Origin: Arthrobacter sp. N199823
Lineage (GTDB): Bacteria > Actinomycetota > Actinomycetes > Actinomycetales > Micrococcaceae
DNA: 64,000 nucleotides
Direction: 5' to 3'
Assembly (NCBI RefSeq): GCF_002929705.1
Contig: NZ_PJIN01000001.1
Span: forward strand, 685,244 to 749,243
The first letter of the stretch is position 1. Every line of letters starts with the position of its first letter. A program made the position numbers and the translations under genes. Below are positions 35,172-44,319 of this stretch, piece after piece. Below the pieces are notes generated by a model that did not search any database, had not been told where the DNA came from, and saw only the letters and a program-made list of their open reading frames with translations.

Positions 35172-35405
35172 TTACGGAGCTGTTGCGGAGTAGCCCTGCA
35201 TCATGGTGGTGATCTGGTCCAGTTGTTCGGGGCTGGCAGTGGAGATAACCAGCGCCATAACGGCTGTCAGCAGCAGTGCCAGGACAACTCCAGCAAGCAC
35301 AGTGATCAGGATGACTTTAGTGTCATCGTTCATGCGCGGGGCAGCGGCGACGTTTGTGTCCAGGCTCGAGTCCGTGGCGGTGGTCTGGTGAATTGCGGTA
35401 GTCAT
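35172..35405 (-). CDS. Small single-span membrane protein, function unknown
   Basis: A 77-residue protein: Ser/Thr-rich head, MNDDTKVILITVLAGVVLAL, then one strong helix (about 29-52) and a short tail with Met and Gln. The ATG at 35405 has AAAGGGA upstream, which supports translation. No family recognised. It lies on the opposite strand between dgt and dnaG. Confidence 0.55.
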   Translation of the reverse strand: MTTAIHQTTATDSSLDTNVAAAPRMNDDTKVILITVLAGVVLALLLTAVMALVISTASPEQLDQITTMMQGYSATAP

Positions 35406-35615
35406 GGGGTTCCCTTTGGCTAGCTCAGTGAAAATAGTTTTGGTTCGGTTTCGAACACTTTTCCACGCCATTGGGGCGCTTCCAGTCTACGGGTGGTAGG
35501 GCTGTGAGTAGGGCGAGAACGCGGGTGATTCTAGCCACCTAGGCTGTTACCCGCAGGTTTTTGCCGGTGGTCCCGTTCGGCGTCTGGGCGCAGGAATCTC
35601 ACGTAAACTGACCGG

Positions 35616-37535
35616 GTGGCTGGCCTGATTAAACGAGAAGATATTGATGAGGTGCGCACGCGCACCGACCTCAAGGAGATTGTTGACGCCTACGTCACCT
35701 TGAAGTCAGCCGGGATTGGTTCCTTTAAGGGCCTGTGCCCCTTTCATGACGAGCGGAGCCCGTCTTTCCACGTGCGCCCACAAATGGGTTACTTCCATTG
35801 CTTTGGCTGTCAGGAGAGTGGCGATGTCATCTCCTTCATTCAGAAAATGGACCATATCTCCTTCTCCGAGGCCGTGGAGAAGCTGGCGGGACGGATCAGT
35901 TACGAGCTGCGCTACGAGGACGGCGGAACAGGTCCGCGCCGCGAAGATGTAGGCAAGCGCCAACGCCTTCTGGACGCCCATAAAATTGCCGGTGAATTCT
36001 TCCGCGCCCAACTTCTGACTCCCGGCGCAGCCGCAGGACGGCAGTTTTTGGACGAGCGCGGCTTTGACCGTGAAGCCGCTGAGCGGTTCGGCGTGGGCTT
36101 TGCCCCGCAGGGCTGGGATGCGCTCCTCAAGCACCTGACAGGCAAGGGGTTCACGCAGGAGGAGTTGAAGATGACAGGCATGTTCTCCGAAGGGCAGCGA
36201 GGTATTTATGATCGTTTCCGTGGCCGCCTCATCTGGCCCATCCGCGATATTGCCGGGGACACCGTGGGTTTCGGTGCCCGCAAGCTTTTCGAGGACGATC
36301 AGGGCCCGAAGTACCTGAACACTCCCGAGACCAGCCTGTACAAGAAGTCCCAGGTGCTCTACGGGATTGACTTGGCGAAGAAGAGCATCGCCTCTAAACG
36401 CCAGCTCGTAGTGGTGGAAGGCTACACGGACGTTATGGCCTGCCATCTGGCCGGCGTGGACACCGCCGTGGCCACCTGTGGAACCGCCTTTGGTGCTGAC
36501 CACATCAAGGTCGCCAGGCGCCTGCTCTCGGACGACGGAACTGGCGGAGAAGTAGTCTTCACCTTCGACGGCGATGCGGCAGGACAGAAGGCCGCGCTCA
36601 AGGCGTTCGACGAGGACCAGCGCTTCACAGCCCAGACGTTCGTGGCCGTTGAACCGACAGGTGCCGACCCGTGTGAGTTGCGGCAGCGCAAGGGCGATGA
36701 GGCTGTTCATGCCTTGATCCGTTCACGGCGCCCCCTGTTTGAATTCGCCATCCGCACTACTTTGGCCAAGTTTGATCTGAGCACCGTGGAGGGCAGGGTC
36801 AGCGGCCTGCGCGCCTCAGCCCCCGTGGTGGCCGCCATCCGTGACGGGTCCACCCGGATGGGCTACAGCCAGGAGCTGGCCGGCTGGCTGGGCATGGCTG
36901 ACCCCAATGAGGTGCTGCGCGCGGTGAAGGGTGCTGAGCGTCGTGCTCACAGTCAGCCCGGCACTCAGGGCTCGGGGCAGGGAAACGCGAGGAGCGACGT
37001 CGTTCGTCATCAGCAGGCTCCGGCAGCCACAACCGAGGTGGAGCAGGCGCCACCCACCATGTCCCGTCCGGATCCGCGTGATCCGCAGGGACGTATGGAG
37101 CGGGAGGCGCTGGAGGTTGTTTTGCAGCATCCGGGGTTCTTGTCGGCGGGGAATTGGCAGCACTTTGCAGCCACAGAGTTTGTGGTGCCCGCTTACAAAG
37201 CCGTCCAGCAGGGAATCTATCTGGCGGGGGAGTCACAGGTGGCGTCGTCGCAGTGGCTGGAGGCGGTCCGGGAGCATGTTCCGCCTGAATTGGGGTCACT
37301 GGTGGCTGAACTGGCGTTGAGCCCGCTGCCGGCCACACGTGAGGAAACGTTGACGCGGTACTGTCGCGATATTCTGCGCCGACTTTTTGAGTTGCAAATC
37401 ACCCGCCTGAAGGAAGAGCGTTTGGGAGCCTTGCAACGGATGGATCCGGCCGTAGATCCAGAGAGCTACAACCTGTTGCAGCGCGAATTGATGGAGCTGG
37501 AAACGGCTCGCAGGCAGCTGCGCGGGGACGGCTAG
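35616..37535 (+). CDS. dnaG: DNA primase DnaG
   Basis: Makes RNA primers at the replication fork. Zinc-binding CHC2 domain: Cys41, His44, Cys62 and Cys65 in CPFHDERSPSFH and HCFGCQESGD. The catalytic core follows, then the Toprim motifs VVVEGYTDVMACHLAG and FTFDGDAAGQKAA. Residues 455-490 are a low-complexity linker. The C-terminal helicase-binding domain (about 495-639) ends the protein. GTG start. At 639 residues it has normal actinobacterial length. Confidence 0.95.
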   Translation: MAGLIKREDIDEVRTRTDLKEIVDAYVTLKSAGIGSFKGLCPFHDERSPSFHVRPQMGYFHCFGCQESGDVISFIQKMDHISFSEAVEKLAGRISYELRYEDGGTGPRREDVGKRQRLLDAHKIAGEFFRAQLLTPGAAAGRQFLDERGFDREAAERFGVGFAPQGWDALLKHLTGKGFTQEELKMTGMFSEGQRGIYDRFRGRLIWPIRDIAGDTVGFGARKLFEDDQGPKYLNTPETSLYKKSQVLYGIDLAKKSIASKRQLVVVEGYTDVMACHLAGVDTAVATCGTAFGADHIKVARRLLSDDGTGGEVVFTFDGDAAGQKAALKAFDEDQRFTAQTFVAVEPTGADPCELRQRKGDEAVHALIRSRRPLFEFAIRTTLAKFDLSTVEGRVSGLRASAPVVAAIRDGSTRMGYSQELAGWLGMADPNEVLRAVKGAERRAHSQPGTQGSGQGNARSDVVRHQQAPAATTEVEQAPPTMSRPDPRDPQGRMEREALEVVLQHPGFLSAGNWQHFAATEFVVPAYKAVQQGIYLAGESQVASSQWLEAVREHVPPELGSLVAELALSPLPATREETLTRYCRDILRRLFELQITRLKEERLGALQRMDPAVDPESYNLLQRELMELETARRQLRGDG

Positions 37536-37597
37536 GGAGCCGGGGACCACTCGATTTCACAACTGGGCAACCCTTTGTTATTGTTGTTCCTGCACGA

Positions 37598-37670
37598 TCC
37601 CCTATAGCTCAATTGGCAGAGCGTTCGACTGTTAATCGAAAGGTTCCTGGTTCAAGTCCAGGTGGGGGAG
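37598..37670 (+). tRNA. tRNA-Asn (GTT), copy 1
   Basis: Full cloverleaf: acceptor TCCCCTA / TGGGGGA, T8-A9, D-arm GCTCAATTGGCAGAGC, anticodon stem-loop TTCGACTGTTAATCGAA with anticodon GTT, T-arm CCTGGTTCAAGTCCAGG, discriminator G. CCA is encoded at 37671-37673. It follows dnaG by 62 bases. A perfect hairpin terminator follows. Confidence 0.96.
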
Positions 37671-37681
37671 CCAAGGCAATA

Positions 37682-37717
37682 AATTGTCTCCGGCCCTGAT
37701 GTGGGCCGGAGACAATT
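37682..37717 (+). terminator. Terminator after tRNA-Asn copy 1
   Basis: Perfect 15-bp stem AATTGTCTCCGGCCC / GGGCCGGAGACAATT with loop tgatgt, followed by ATTGTGTT, which is only partly T-rich. Placed 9 bases after the tRNA. Confidence 0.85.
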
Positions 37718-37800
37718 ATTGTGTTGAGTGTGTGGAAATGATCGGTTTTGATCTAATTTGATTTGAACTGATTGTTACTGCTAAGATTTACTTGCCGCAT

Positions 37801-37873
37801 TCCCCTATAGCTCAATTGGCAGAGCGTTCGACTGTTAATCGAAAGGTTCCTGGTTCAAGTCCAGGTGGGGGAG
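37801..37873 (+). tRNA. tRNA-Asn (GTT), copy 2
   Basis: Identical to the copy at 37598 over all 73 bases and the encoded CCA (37874-37876). Flanking sequence differs, so the copies are separate transcription units or were duplicated long ago with conversion of the tRNA part. It has its own terminator. Confidence 0.96.
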
Positions 37874-37883
37874 CCAAACACTA

Positions 37884-37924
37884 AAGAATCCCCGTACTCC
37901 ATGCGAGTGCGGGGATTCTTTTTT
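37884..37924 (+). terminator. Terminator after tRNA-Asn copy 2
   Basis: 16-bp stem, arms 37884-37899 and 37905-37920 (one G-T pair), loop CATGC, then a run of six T. A classical Rho-independent terminator. Confidence 0.92.
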
Positions 37925-37975
37925 GTGTTTAATAGTCCGGCTGCGGTGTGAGGTCAGGGGTTAGCGGCCACTCAC

Positions 37976-38038
37976 ATTCCAACCTGCAGGTAATGCGAAA
38001 AATCCCGCTGATTTATCGCATTACCTGCAGGCTGGAAT
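37976..38038. repeat. 23-bp-stem palindrome ahead of the pentose operon
   Basis: Arms 37976-37998 and 38016-38038 match at 22 of 23 positions; the core CCTGCAGGTAATGCGA is exact and CCTGCAGG is itself palindromic. The loop of 17 bases has partial pairing (AAATC/GATTT). It sits about 100 bases before the LacI operators. No T-tract; function unclear. Confidence 0.8.
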
Positions 38039-38139
38039 CGAGAATGCCTGTTCAGCCGCGACTGCAGTGGAGTTGGCATTCTTGGCGGGCGGTTGTTAGC
38101 AATCCCACGCCCGGCGAGAGGACATGGTTGCGCTGGGGA

Positions 38140-38183
38140 CTGAAAACGTTTACAGTGATTCACGTAACTGAAAACGTTTACAG
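38140..38183 (+). promoter_or_regulatory. Twin LacI-type operators upstream of the pentose operon
   Basis: The 16-mer CTGAAAACGTTTACAG occurs twice exactly, at 38140-38155 and 38168-38183, centres 28 bases apart. It is a near-palindrome around AAACGTTT with central CG, the hallmark of LacI/GalR-family operators. It lies about 100 bases ahead of the lacI-type gene that heads the operon, so autorepression and control of the whole operon are likely. Confidence 0.88.
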
Positions 38184-38281
38184 TAATTCCGGTGGACTTG
38201 ATCATCCTCATGTAGCGCCGGGAATGACCCAAGACTTCTAGTAAGTAGAAATTCTGCAACGACTCAAAGGAGAGCGCAGAC

Positions 38282-39292
38282 ATGGCTAACATCCACGATG
38301 TTGCGCAACGCGCAGGAGTTTCCATCGCCACCGTCTCACGCATGCTTTCTGGCGAGAATATTCGTAACAGGGCTGCTGTAGAGGGGGCCATCGCCGAACT
38401 GGGTTACCGGCCCAACGCCAGTGCGCGTGGTCTCAGGCTGGGGCGCCACCACACCATCGCCGTCATTGTCCCGGACATAGCCAACCCCTACTTTGCCACG
38501 TTGGTCCGCGGCATCGAGGAACGGGTCATGACCAAGGGCTTCCGAATCATCGTCGCCAGTAGTGATGAGCAGTTCACGGCCGAACGCGAAGTTCTGGGCG
38601 GACTTATTGACGCTGTCGACGCCGTCGCCATTGTGCCGGCTGAGGCGAGCGACCGCACGCACCGGATGCTTGCAGATCTAGGAAAACCCGTGGTTCTCAT
38701 CGACCGAACCGTTGGCGATGACCCGGAATTTGATCTGGTGCATGTTGACAATGCCGGTGGTGCCCGCATGGCGGCTGAACATTTACTATCACTTGGACAC
38801 CGCCGCATCGGCATCATCAGCGGCCGTCAGGAAACGCTGCCGGGCCAGGTTAGACACAAGGTATTTTTGGACACTCTTTCGTCAGCTGGTGTTCAAGTCG
38901 AGCCTGAAGACACCAAGATCGGTGAGTTCACCAGATCATTCGGCGAACGTGCGGCGCAGGAAATGATAGCCGCCAATACTGGAATCACTGCGGTTTTTGT
39001 CGGGAACAACACCATGGCCCAAGGAGCACTGCTCTCGTTGCATGCGGCTGGGGTCGGTATTCCGGGCCGACTGTCATTCCTATGTTTCGATGATTTTGAC
39101 TTAGCCGAGTTACTACCCTCACCTGTGACTGTTATTTCACGTCCGGCCATCGCCGAAGGTCATGCGGCAGCAGATTTGTTGCTGGCGCGCATCGATGACC
39201 TGGAGACCGGCAGGCAACGGAAGTTCATGCACAAGGTCCTGCCCGTTGCGTTGACCGTGCGCCAGTCCTGCGCTGCTCCAGCGACTTCATGA
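38282..39292 (+). CDS. LacI-family repressor of the pentose operon
   Basis: Helix-turn-helix at 1-25 (NIHDVAQRAGVSIATVSRML), hinge with YRPNASARGLRLGR, then a type I periplasmic-binding-like sensor domain (TIAVIVPDIANPYFATLVRGIEERV to the end). The 336 residues are normal, and the product resembles RbsR. It is the first gene after the twin operators and is followed by a ribokinase 50 bases on. Inducer probably ribose, deoxyribose or a phosphorylated form. Confidence 0.9.
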   Translation: MANIHDVAQRAGVSIATVSRMLSGENIRNRAAVEGAIAELGYRPNASARGLRLGRHHTIAVIVPDIANPYFATLVRGIEERVMTKGFRIIVASSDEQFTAEREVLGGLIDAVDAVAIVPAEASDRTHRMLADLGKPVVLIDRTVGDDPEFDLVHVDNAGGARMAAEHLLSLGHRRIGIISGRQETLPGQVRHKVFLDTLSSAGVQVEPEDTKIGEFTRSFGERAAQEMIAANTGITAVFVGNNTMAQGALLSLHAAGVGIPGRLSFLCFDDFDLAELLPSPVTVISRPAIAEGHAAADLLLARIDDLETGRQRKFMHKVLPVALTVRQSCAAPATS

Positions 39293-39342
39293 ACTAAATA
39301 GCAGACTCCACCAACCACACTCTTCAACCCCAAAGGAACTCC

Positions 39343-40323
39343 ATGACGTTTACTATGCCCAAAAATGGCAGTGTTTTGGTGATCGGAAGCATCACCTGTG
39401 ACCTCACCAGTTTCAGCGAACGGTTGCCACGGCCCGGTGAAACCGTGCTTGGTGAGGCATTCACCATGGTCCTTGGTGGCAAGGGAGCCAATCAGGCATT
39501 GGCAGCTGCACGAGCTGGCAGCTCAGTCTCGCTGATCGGCAGCGTCGGCGATGACTCATTCAGCCGACTTGTATTGGGCACGCTTGCTGAGGAAAAGATC
39601 AACACAGAGCACGTACTTCGCAGCAAGGGAGCCACCGGAATCGCCCATATTCGGGTGGACGCATCAGCTGAAAATGACATTGTCATGATTCCGCTGGCCA
39701 ATTCACTCCTGAGTCCCAAGCACGTGAGGGACTCGCTGACTGCGCCTACCATGGACGCTACGGTGGCCTTGATTCAGCTTGAAATCCCTTTCGATTCAGC
39801 GTTAGAAGCTGCCAGGGGATGTAAAAAACGTGGCATTACCGTGATTCTAGATCCAGCACCTGCGCCGGAGACACCTCTGAATGAGGAATTTTGGCAGTAT
39901 GTGGACATTGTTACGCCCAATGAAACCGAAGCCCAAATGATGACAGGCATCAAGGTCTATGACCAAGAATCCGCCGTCGAAGCCGGACGGTGGTTCACGG
40001 ACCGAGGAGTCAGCCGCGCTGTTGTAACTCTGGCAGGTGCTGGCGCGGTTGTCGTCGAACGGCTTGGCGACCAAAAGGACGCGTCAACGCAGGTCAGCTT
40101 CCAGAAACCCTTCAAAGTCGTGGCCGTAGACACCACAGCGGCGGGAGACGCCTTTGCCGGGACACTCGGCAGCGCACTTGCCCAAGGGCTCCCTTGGGAG
40201 GACTCGCTGCGGCGAGCCATGGCAGGCGGAGCGCTGGCGGTCACCGTGGCTGGGGCCAGTCCCAGCCTTCCCCAACGCGACAGCGTTGATCATTTCCTAA
40301 CCGTCAATTCGACGATCTTGTAG
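39343..40323 (+). CDS. rbsK: PfkB-family sugar kinase (ribokinase-type)
   Basis: Phosphorylates a pentose at O5 with ATP. N-terminal signature VLGGKGANQALAAARAGSSVSLIGSVGDDSF and C-terminal signature VAVDTTAAGDAFAGTLGSALAQG with the catalytic Asp in AAGDAF. NPF-type substrate residues are as in ribokinases. 326 residues. In an operon that ends with deoC, it could act as a deoxyribokinase; ribokinase is the conservative name. Confidence 0.88.
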   Translation: MTFTMPKNGSVLVIGSITCDLTSFSERLPRPGETVLGEAFTMVLGGKGANQALAAARAGSSVSLIGSVGDDSFSRLVLGTLAEEKINTEHVLRSKGATGIAHIRVDASAENDIVMIPLANSLLSPKHVRDSLTAPTMDATVALIQLEIPFDSALEAARGCKKRGITVILDPAPAPETPLNEEFWQYVDIVTPNETEAQMMTGIKVYDQESAVEAGRWFTDRGVSRAVVTLAGAGAVVVERLGDQKDASTQVSFQKPFKVVAVDTTAAGDAFAGTLGSALAQGLPWEDSLRRAMAGGALAVTVAGASPSLPQRDSVDHFLTVNSTIL

Positions 40324-40386
40324 AACAAACCAATTCCCAGTAAGCACGCCCTCTCTACACACCCTCTACAAAGCAGTGGAGTAATA

Positions 40387-40791
40387 ATGCGAAAAAACAG
40401 CGGTACCCTCAACCCGGCATTGTCACGGGTCATCTCCGAACTCGGGCACACCGATGAAATCGTCGTGACCGATGCCGGACTACCTATCCCCAACGGCGTA
40501 GAGCGGATCGATCTGGCACTCACGGCCAACGTCCCTGAATTTCTGCAATGCCTTGATGTTGTGTTGGCGGAAGCCAAGTTCGAAGGCGCCATTGCGGCAA
40601 GCGAGATCACCATTCATAGTCCCGAGCTTTATACCGCATTGAGTGAACGACTCAACCAGCACATGATTGCCCTTGAATTGGTGCCCCACACAGAGTTCAA
40701 GGCGCGAACTTCACAATCCAAGGCTGCCGTTCGATCCGGTGAGTTCACCTCTTATGCCAACGTGATTCTCATCGCTGGGGTGGTGTATTGA
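40387..40791 (+). CDS. rbsD: D-ribose pyranase RbsD
   Basis: Interconverts pyranose and furanose forms of ribose before phosphorylation. Family marks: LNPALSRVISELGHTDEIVVTDAGLPIPNGVERIDLAL near the N-terminus, with the catalytic His in LGHTDEI, and SYANVILIAGVVY at the C-terminus. 134 residues. It ends 1 base before the ATP-binding gene, so it is coupled to the transporter. Confidence 0.92.
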   Translation: MRKNSGTLNPALSRVISELGHTDEIVVTDAGLPIPNGVERIDLALTANVPEFLQCLDVVLAEAKFEGAIAASEITIHSPELYTALSERLNQHMIALELVPHTEFKARTSQSKAAVRSGEFTSYANVILIAGVVY

Positions 40792-40792
40792 G

Positions 40793-42283
40793 ATGACGAT
40801 TTCCCTCAATGGCATCACGAAGTCTTTTGGGCCGAATCATGTACTGCGCGGTATTGACCTAAGCATCGAGCCAGGCGAAATCGTATCGCTGGTTGGGGAG
40901 AACGGCGCAGGGAAATCCACCCTCACCCGAATCATTGCCGGTGCATACCAACCCGATTCCGGTCAGATCATGATCGAGGGCGCACCCCGTAGCTACAGCG
41001 TCCCTCAGGACGCAATGGCCGATGGCGTCCAAGTGATTTACCAAGAGTTGAAAAACAACCTCTTCCCTCAACTTGATGTCGCCTCCAACATCTTCGCCCA
41101 CGATGGAACCGGCGAGTTTGGCCGCTTCTTTGTCAACAAGGACAAGATGCACCGGCGCGCTGCCGAGCTGCTCGCTCAGGTAGGAATTGACGTCGACACA
41201 CGGCTTGCCGTTGAGAAGTTGAGTTTTGGTGAACAGCAGTTAGTCCAGATCGCCCGATGCCTGAACCACTCCGTGCGGTTGCTGATCTTGGATGAGCCAA
41301 CGGCTGCCTTGGATGACAGGGAGTCAGAGATGCTCTTCCATCAAGTCCGGAAACTCCAAGAGGCTGGTGTATCCATTATTTACATTAGCCATCGGCTACC
41401 CGAGGTGTTTGCGCTCTCGGACCGGATCGTGGTGATGCGTGACGGCCAGGTTTCGCTCAGTGGTACCCCAGCGGAACTTAGCGAGAAAGTGGTAGTTGCT
41501 GCCATGGTGGGTGGCGACGTGGAGAATTTCTACCCCAAGGAACACCACGCTACAGAGCGGGTCCGGTTGGACGTCCAGAATCTCCAGGCCGACGGCGTCA
41601 ACGGCGTCTCCTTTCGGGTGCACGCGGGTGAAGTTCTTGGGATCGGTGGTGTCATGGGAAGTGGCAAGGGTGAAGTTCTCCGCGCACTTTTCGGTCTCAA
41701 CGACTCCAGCGGAGCCGTTGAATTGGACGGCGATATTGTCACCCTTTCCTCGCCAAAACGCGCCATAAAAGCAGGAATCGCCTACCTCACGCCGGATCGG
41801 CAAGCAGAAGGGTTGACCCTTGCGCAGCCCATCTCGCACAACGAATCACTGGCAACCTTGGCGGACATCACACGGAACGGTGTTGTTTCCCGAAAAGCCG
41901 AATGGGAACGGTGCCAAGAAGTCTCAACCCGGCTCAGTATCAAGTGCAACAGCATCGACGATGCCGTCGGGACCCTCTCTGGTGGAAACCAGCAGAAGGT
42001 GTTGCTGGCCAGGTGTCTGCTGAGCAACCCCGCAATCTTACTGATGGAAGAACCAACGCGGGGTGTGGATGTGGGGGCCAAGGCAGAAATCTATTCCATC
42101 ATCAATGACGTTGCCGCCCAAGGCGTGGCAGTTGTCCTTGTCTCATCCGATCTTCCCGAATTAGTCGAAATGTCAGACCGCGTTCTGGTCATGCGAGAAG
42201 GCAGCATCAACGCTGAACTGTCCGCCCCCGCATTGACTCAGCAAGCCGTCCTTGAAAACGCAATGGAGACCCTAGCCCGATGA
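40793..42283 (+). CDS. rbsA: Ribose-type ABC importer, duplicated ATP-binding subunit
   Basis: Two ATPase domains in one chain of 496 residues. The first has Walker A GENGAGKST, signature LSFGEQQLVQIAR and Walker B LLILDEPTAALD. The second has a degenerate Walker A, GVMGSGKGE, signature LSGGNQQKVLLAR and ILLMEEPTRGVDVGAKAEIY. This asymmetry is typical of RbsA/CUT2 transporters. Its stop overlaps the next gene by 4 bases (ATGA). Confidence 0.94.
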   Translation: MTISLNGITKSFGPNHVLRGIDLSIEPGEIVSLVGENGAGKSTLTRIIAGAYQPDSGQIMIEGAPRSYSVPQDAMADGVQVIYQELKNNLFPQLDVASNIFAHDGTGEFGRFFVNKDKMHRRAAELLAQVGIDVDTRLAVEKLSFGEQQLVQIARCLNHSVRLLILDEPTAALDDRESEMLFHQVRKLQEAGVSIIYISHRLPEVFALSDRIVVMRDGQVSLSGTPAELSEKVVVAAMVGGDVENFYPKEHHATERVRLDVQNLQADGVNGVSFRVHAGEVLGIGGVMGSGKGEVLRALFGLNDSSGAVELDGDIVTLSSPKRAIKAGIAYLTPDRQAEGLTLAQPISHNESLATLADITRNGVVSRKAEWERCQEVSTRLSIKCNSIDDAVGTLSGGNQQKVLLARCLLSNPAILLMEEPTRGVDVGAKAEIYSIINDVAAQGVAVVLVSSDLPELVEMSDRVLVMREGSINAELSAPALTQQAVLENAMETLAR

Positions 42284-44265
42284 AAAAAATATCAATCTTC
42301 AGTGACCAGCTGCGTGCTGTTTGGATGTTGGCGCTGGTGGCCATCGCCCTTGTCTTCGCCACACCGTTGTTCCTGCAATCCTCAAATATGCTCAACATTC
42401 TGCTCACAGCAGCTGTGGTGGCATTGATCGCCGCGGGTCAGACGTACGTCATTATTCTGGCCGAAATCGACTTGTCCGTAGGTGCCGTGTTGGGCTTCAG
42501 TGCCATCATCACGGCGTCCGTGATGAGCGATCATGGACCCGTGGCCGGCCTTGCCGCTGGTCTGCTTGTTGGAGCCTTGGCAGGAGCCATCAACGGACTG
42601 TTGGTTACCAAAACAAGGATGCCGTCATTCATCGCGACTTTGGCTACCATGTCTATTTTTGCTGGCCTTACCCTGCAATTCTCCCAAGGTAACCCGGTCA
42701 AAGTCACCAGTGAATCATTTCTATTCCTGGGTCAGGGACACCTCTTGGGGATACCCACACCAATCTGGATCATGGTCGGCGCTACCGTGCTGTTCGGCTA
42801 CATCCTTGCCCGGACGCGATACGGCCGCGAGCTTTACGCCACCGGCGACAACGAAGATGCTGCGCGCCTTGCCGGAGTCAACACCGCTCGCGTGAAGATC
42901 ATGGCTTTCATGATCTCCGGTGTACTTGCAGCTGTTGCTGGGTTCATCCTCACGGCACGTCTGGGCACTGCCCAGCCCACGGCAGGCTCCGGGCTTGAAC
43001 TCTCCGCCATTGCAGCTGTCATTATCGGTGGTACCAGTTTGGCTGGCGGACGTGGCGCCCTACTGGGCACCGTGGTTGGTGCTGTCCTCCTGTCCATGAT
43101 TGACAACGGACTGAACCTCTTGAATGTTTCCCCGTTCTTGCAGGGAGTGGTTAAGGGTGCCGTTATCTTGTTCGCTGTCTACATCGACCGCAACTCCGGT
43201 GTCCTCATGCGAATCTTCCGCCAGCCACCGCCCTCCGGGCCGAAGACCTCAGCCGGCTCCTTGGAAATGGGTGCGCGGGCACGCACACCTCAGATCGCAG
43301 CGATTACGATTCTGGCGTTGCTGGTGGCAGGAGCTGGTGTCACTACAGTTGTTCGCGCTAATGCTGAAAATGGCGCAGTAGGCTCGGCTAAATCGGCCAC
43401 CTTGGTGATCTCCACTCTCAACAACCCGTTCTTTGTCTCTGTGGCCGACGGCGCCAAGAATGAGGCAATGAAATTGGGTATGGCCCTCGACGTGCAAAAC
43501 GCCAATAACAATGACACGCAGTCCTTGAACCAGGCCACCACGGCGTTGGTGAAAAAGCCCGATGTACTAGTTCTTGATCCCACTTCTAGTGAGGCCGGAG
43601 GGTCCATCACGGTCCAGGCAAACCAAGCGAACGTACCGGTTGTAGCCTTTGACCGCATGCCGGATCAGGGAAAATTGGCGGCCTTCATCGGTTATGACGC
43701 AGTACAAGCGGGCCGTAATGGCGCAAAAGCACTGTGCGATGCAATGGGCGGATCCGGAAAAGCAGCCGAGCTTCAGGGAATCCTGGGTACAAGCGTGGCC
43801 CGTGATCGCTCTAACGGATTCCAAGAGGGTATGAAGAAATGCTCTGGAGTGGAACTGGTAGCGGTTCAGTCGGGAGATTTTGATCGAGGCAAGTCCTTGG
43901 ACGTGACAACAAACATGCTCCAGGCCAATCCGAGCATCTCTGGAATCTACGGAGCCAACGATGAAATGGCGCTCGGTGCCGTTGCGGCCGTCAAGTCTCG
44001 CGGACTGTTGGCCTCGATCAAGATCGTTGGAAACGATGGCATCGGAGATGCGCTCGATGCGGTCAAGAACGGTGAAATGTACGCAACCAACGCAGAATCC
44101 CCGTTTGCCTTGGGCCAGGCAGTGATCAAAACCAGCCATGCAGTAGCGGCAGGTGAAACTGTTGAGGAATCCCTCGTTTTGCAAGGAAAGCTTGTCACCG
44201 GTGCCAGCGTCAGCGAATTCTGTGATTATCTTCGCGACTTGGGCGACGTAGACACCTGCAAGTAA
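42280..44265 (+). CDS. Fused ribose-type ABC permease and substrate-binding protein
   Basis: Residues 1-310 are an RbsC-type permease: SVGAVLGFSAIITASVM, NGLLVTKTRMPSFIATLATM and the GGTSLAGGRGALLGTVVGA loop. A linker of about 25 residues follows, then an added membrane helix (about 337-357, IAAITILALLVAGAGVTTVV). From about 372 to 661 is a complete RbsB-like sugar-binding protein: TLVISTLNNPFFVSVADGAKNEA, DPTSSEAG, PVVAFDR, GNDGIGDALDAVKNG. No stop or frameshift separates them. The binding domain is thus tethered to the outside of the membrane. There is no separate binding-protein gene in the operon. Confidence 0.92.
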   Translation: MKKISIFSDQLRAVWMLALVAIALVFATPLFLQSSNMLNILLTAAVVALIAAGQTYVIILAEIDLSVGAVLGFSAIITASVMSDHGPVAGLAAGLLVGALAGAINGLLVTKTRMPSFIATLATMSIFAGLTLQFSQGNPVKVTSESFLFLGQGHLLGIPTPIWIMVGATVLFGYILARTRYGRELYATGDNEDAARLAGVNTARVKIMAFMISGVLAAVAGFILTARLGTAQPTAGSGLELSAIAAVIIGGTSLAGGRGALLGTVVGAVLLSMIDNGLNLLNVSPFLQGVVKGAVILFAVYIDRNSGVLMRIFRQPPPSGPKTSAGSLEMGARARTPQIAAITILALLVAGAGVTTVVRANAENGAVGSAKSATLVISTLNNPFFVSVADGAKNEAMKLGMALDVQNANNNDTQSLNQATTALVKKPDVLVLDPTSSEAGGSITVQANQANVPVVAFDRMPDQGKLAAFIGYDAVQAGRNGAKALCDAMGGSGKAAELQGILGTSVARDRSNGFQEGMKKCSGVELVAVQSGDFDRGKSLDVTTNMLQANPSISGIYGANDEMALGAVAAVKSRGLLASIKIVGNDGIGDALDAVKNGEMYATNAESPFALGQAVIKTSHAVAAGETVEESLVLQGKLVTGASVSEFCDYLRDLGDVDTCK

Positions 44266-44319
44266 ACCGGTCGGGCGGAGCCTGACAGGACATAAACCAA
44301 CTAGAGAAGGATGAACATA

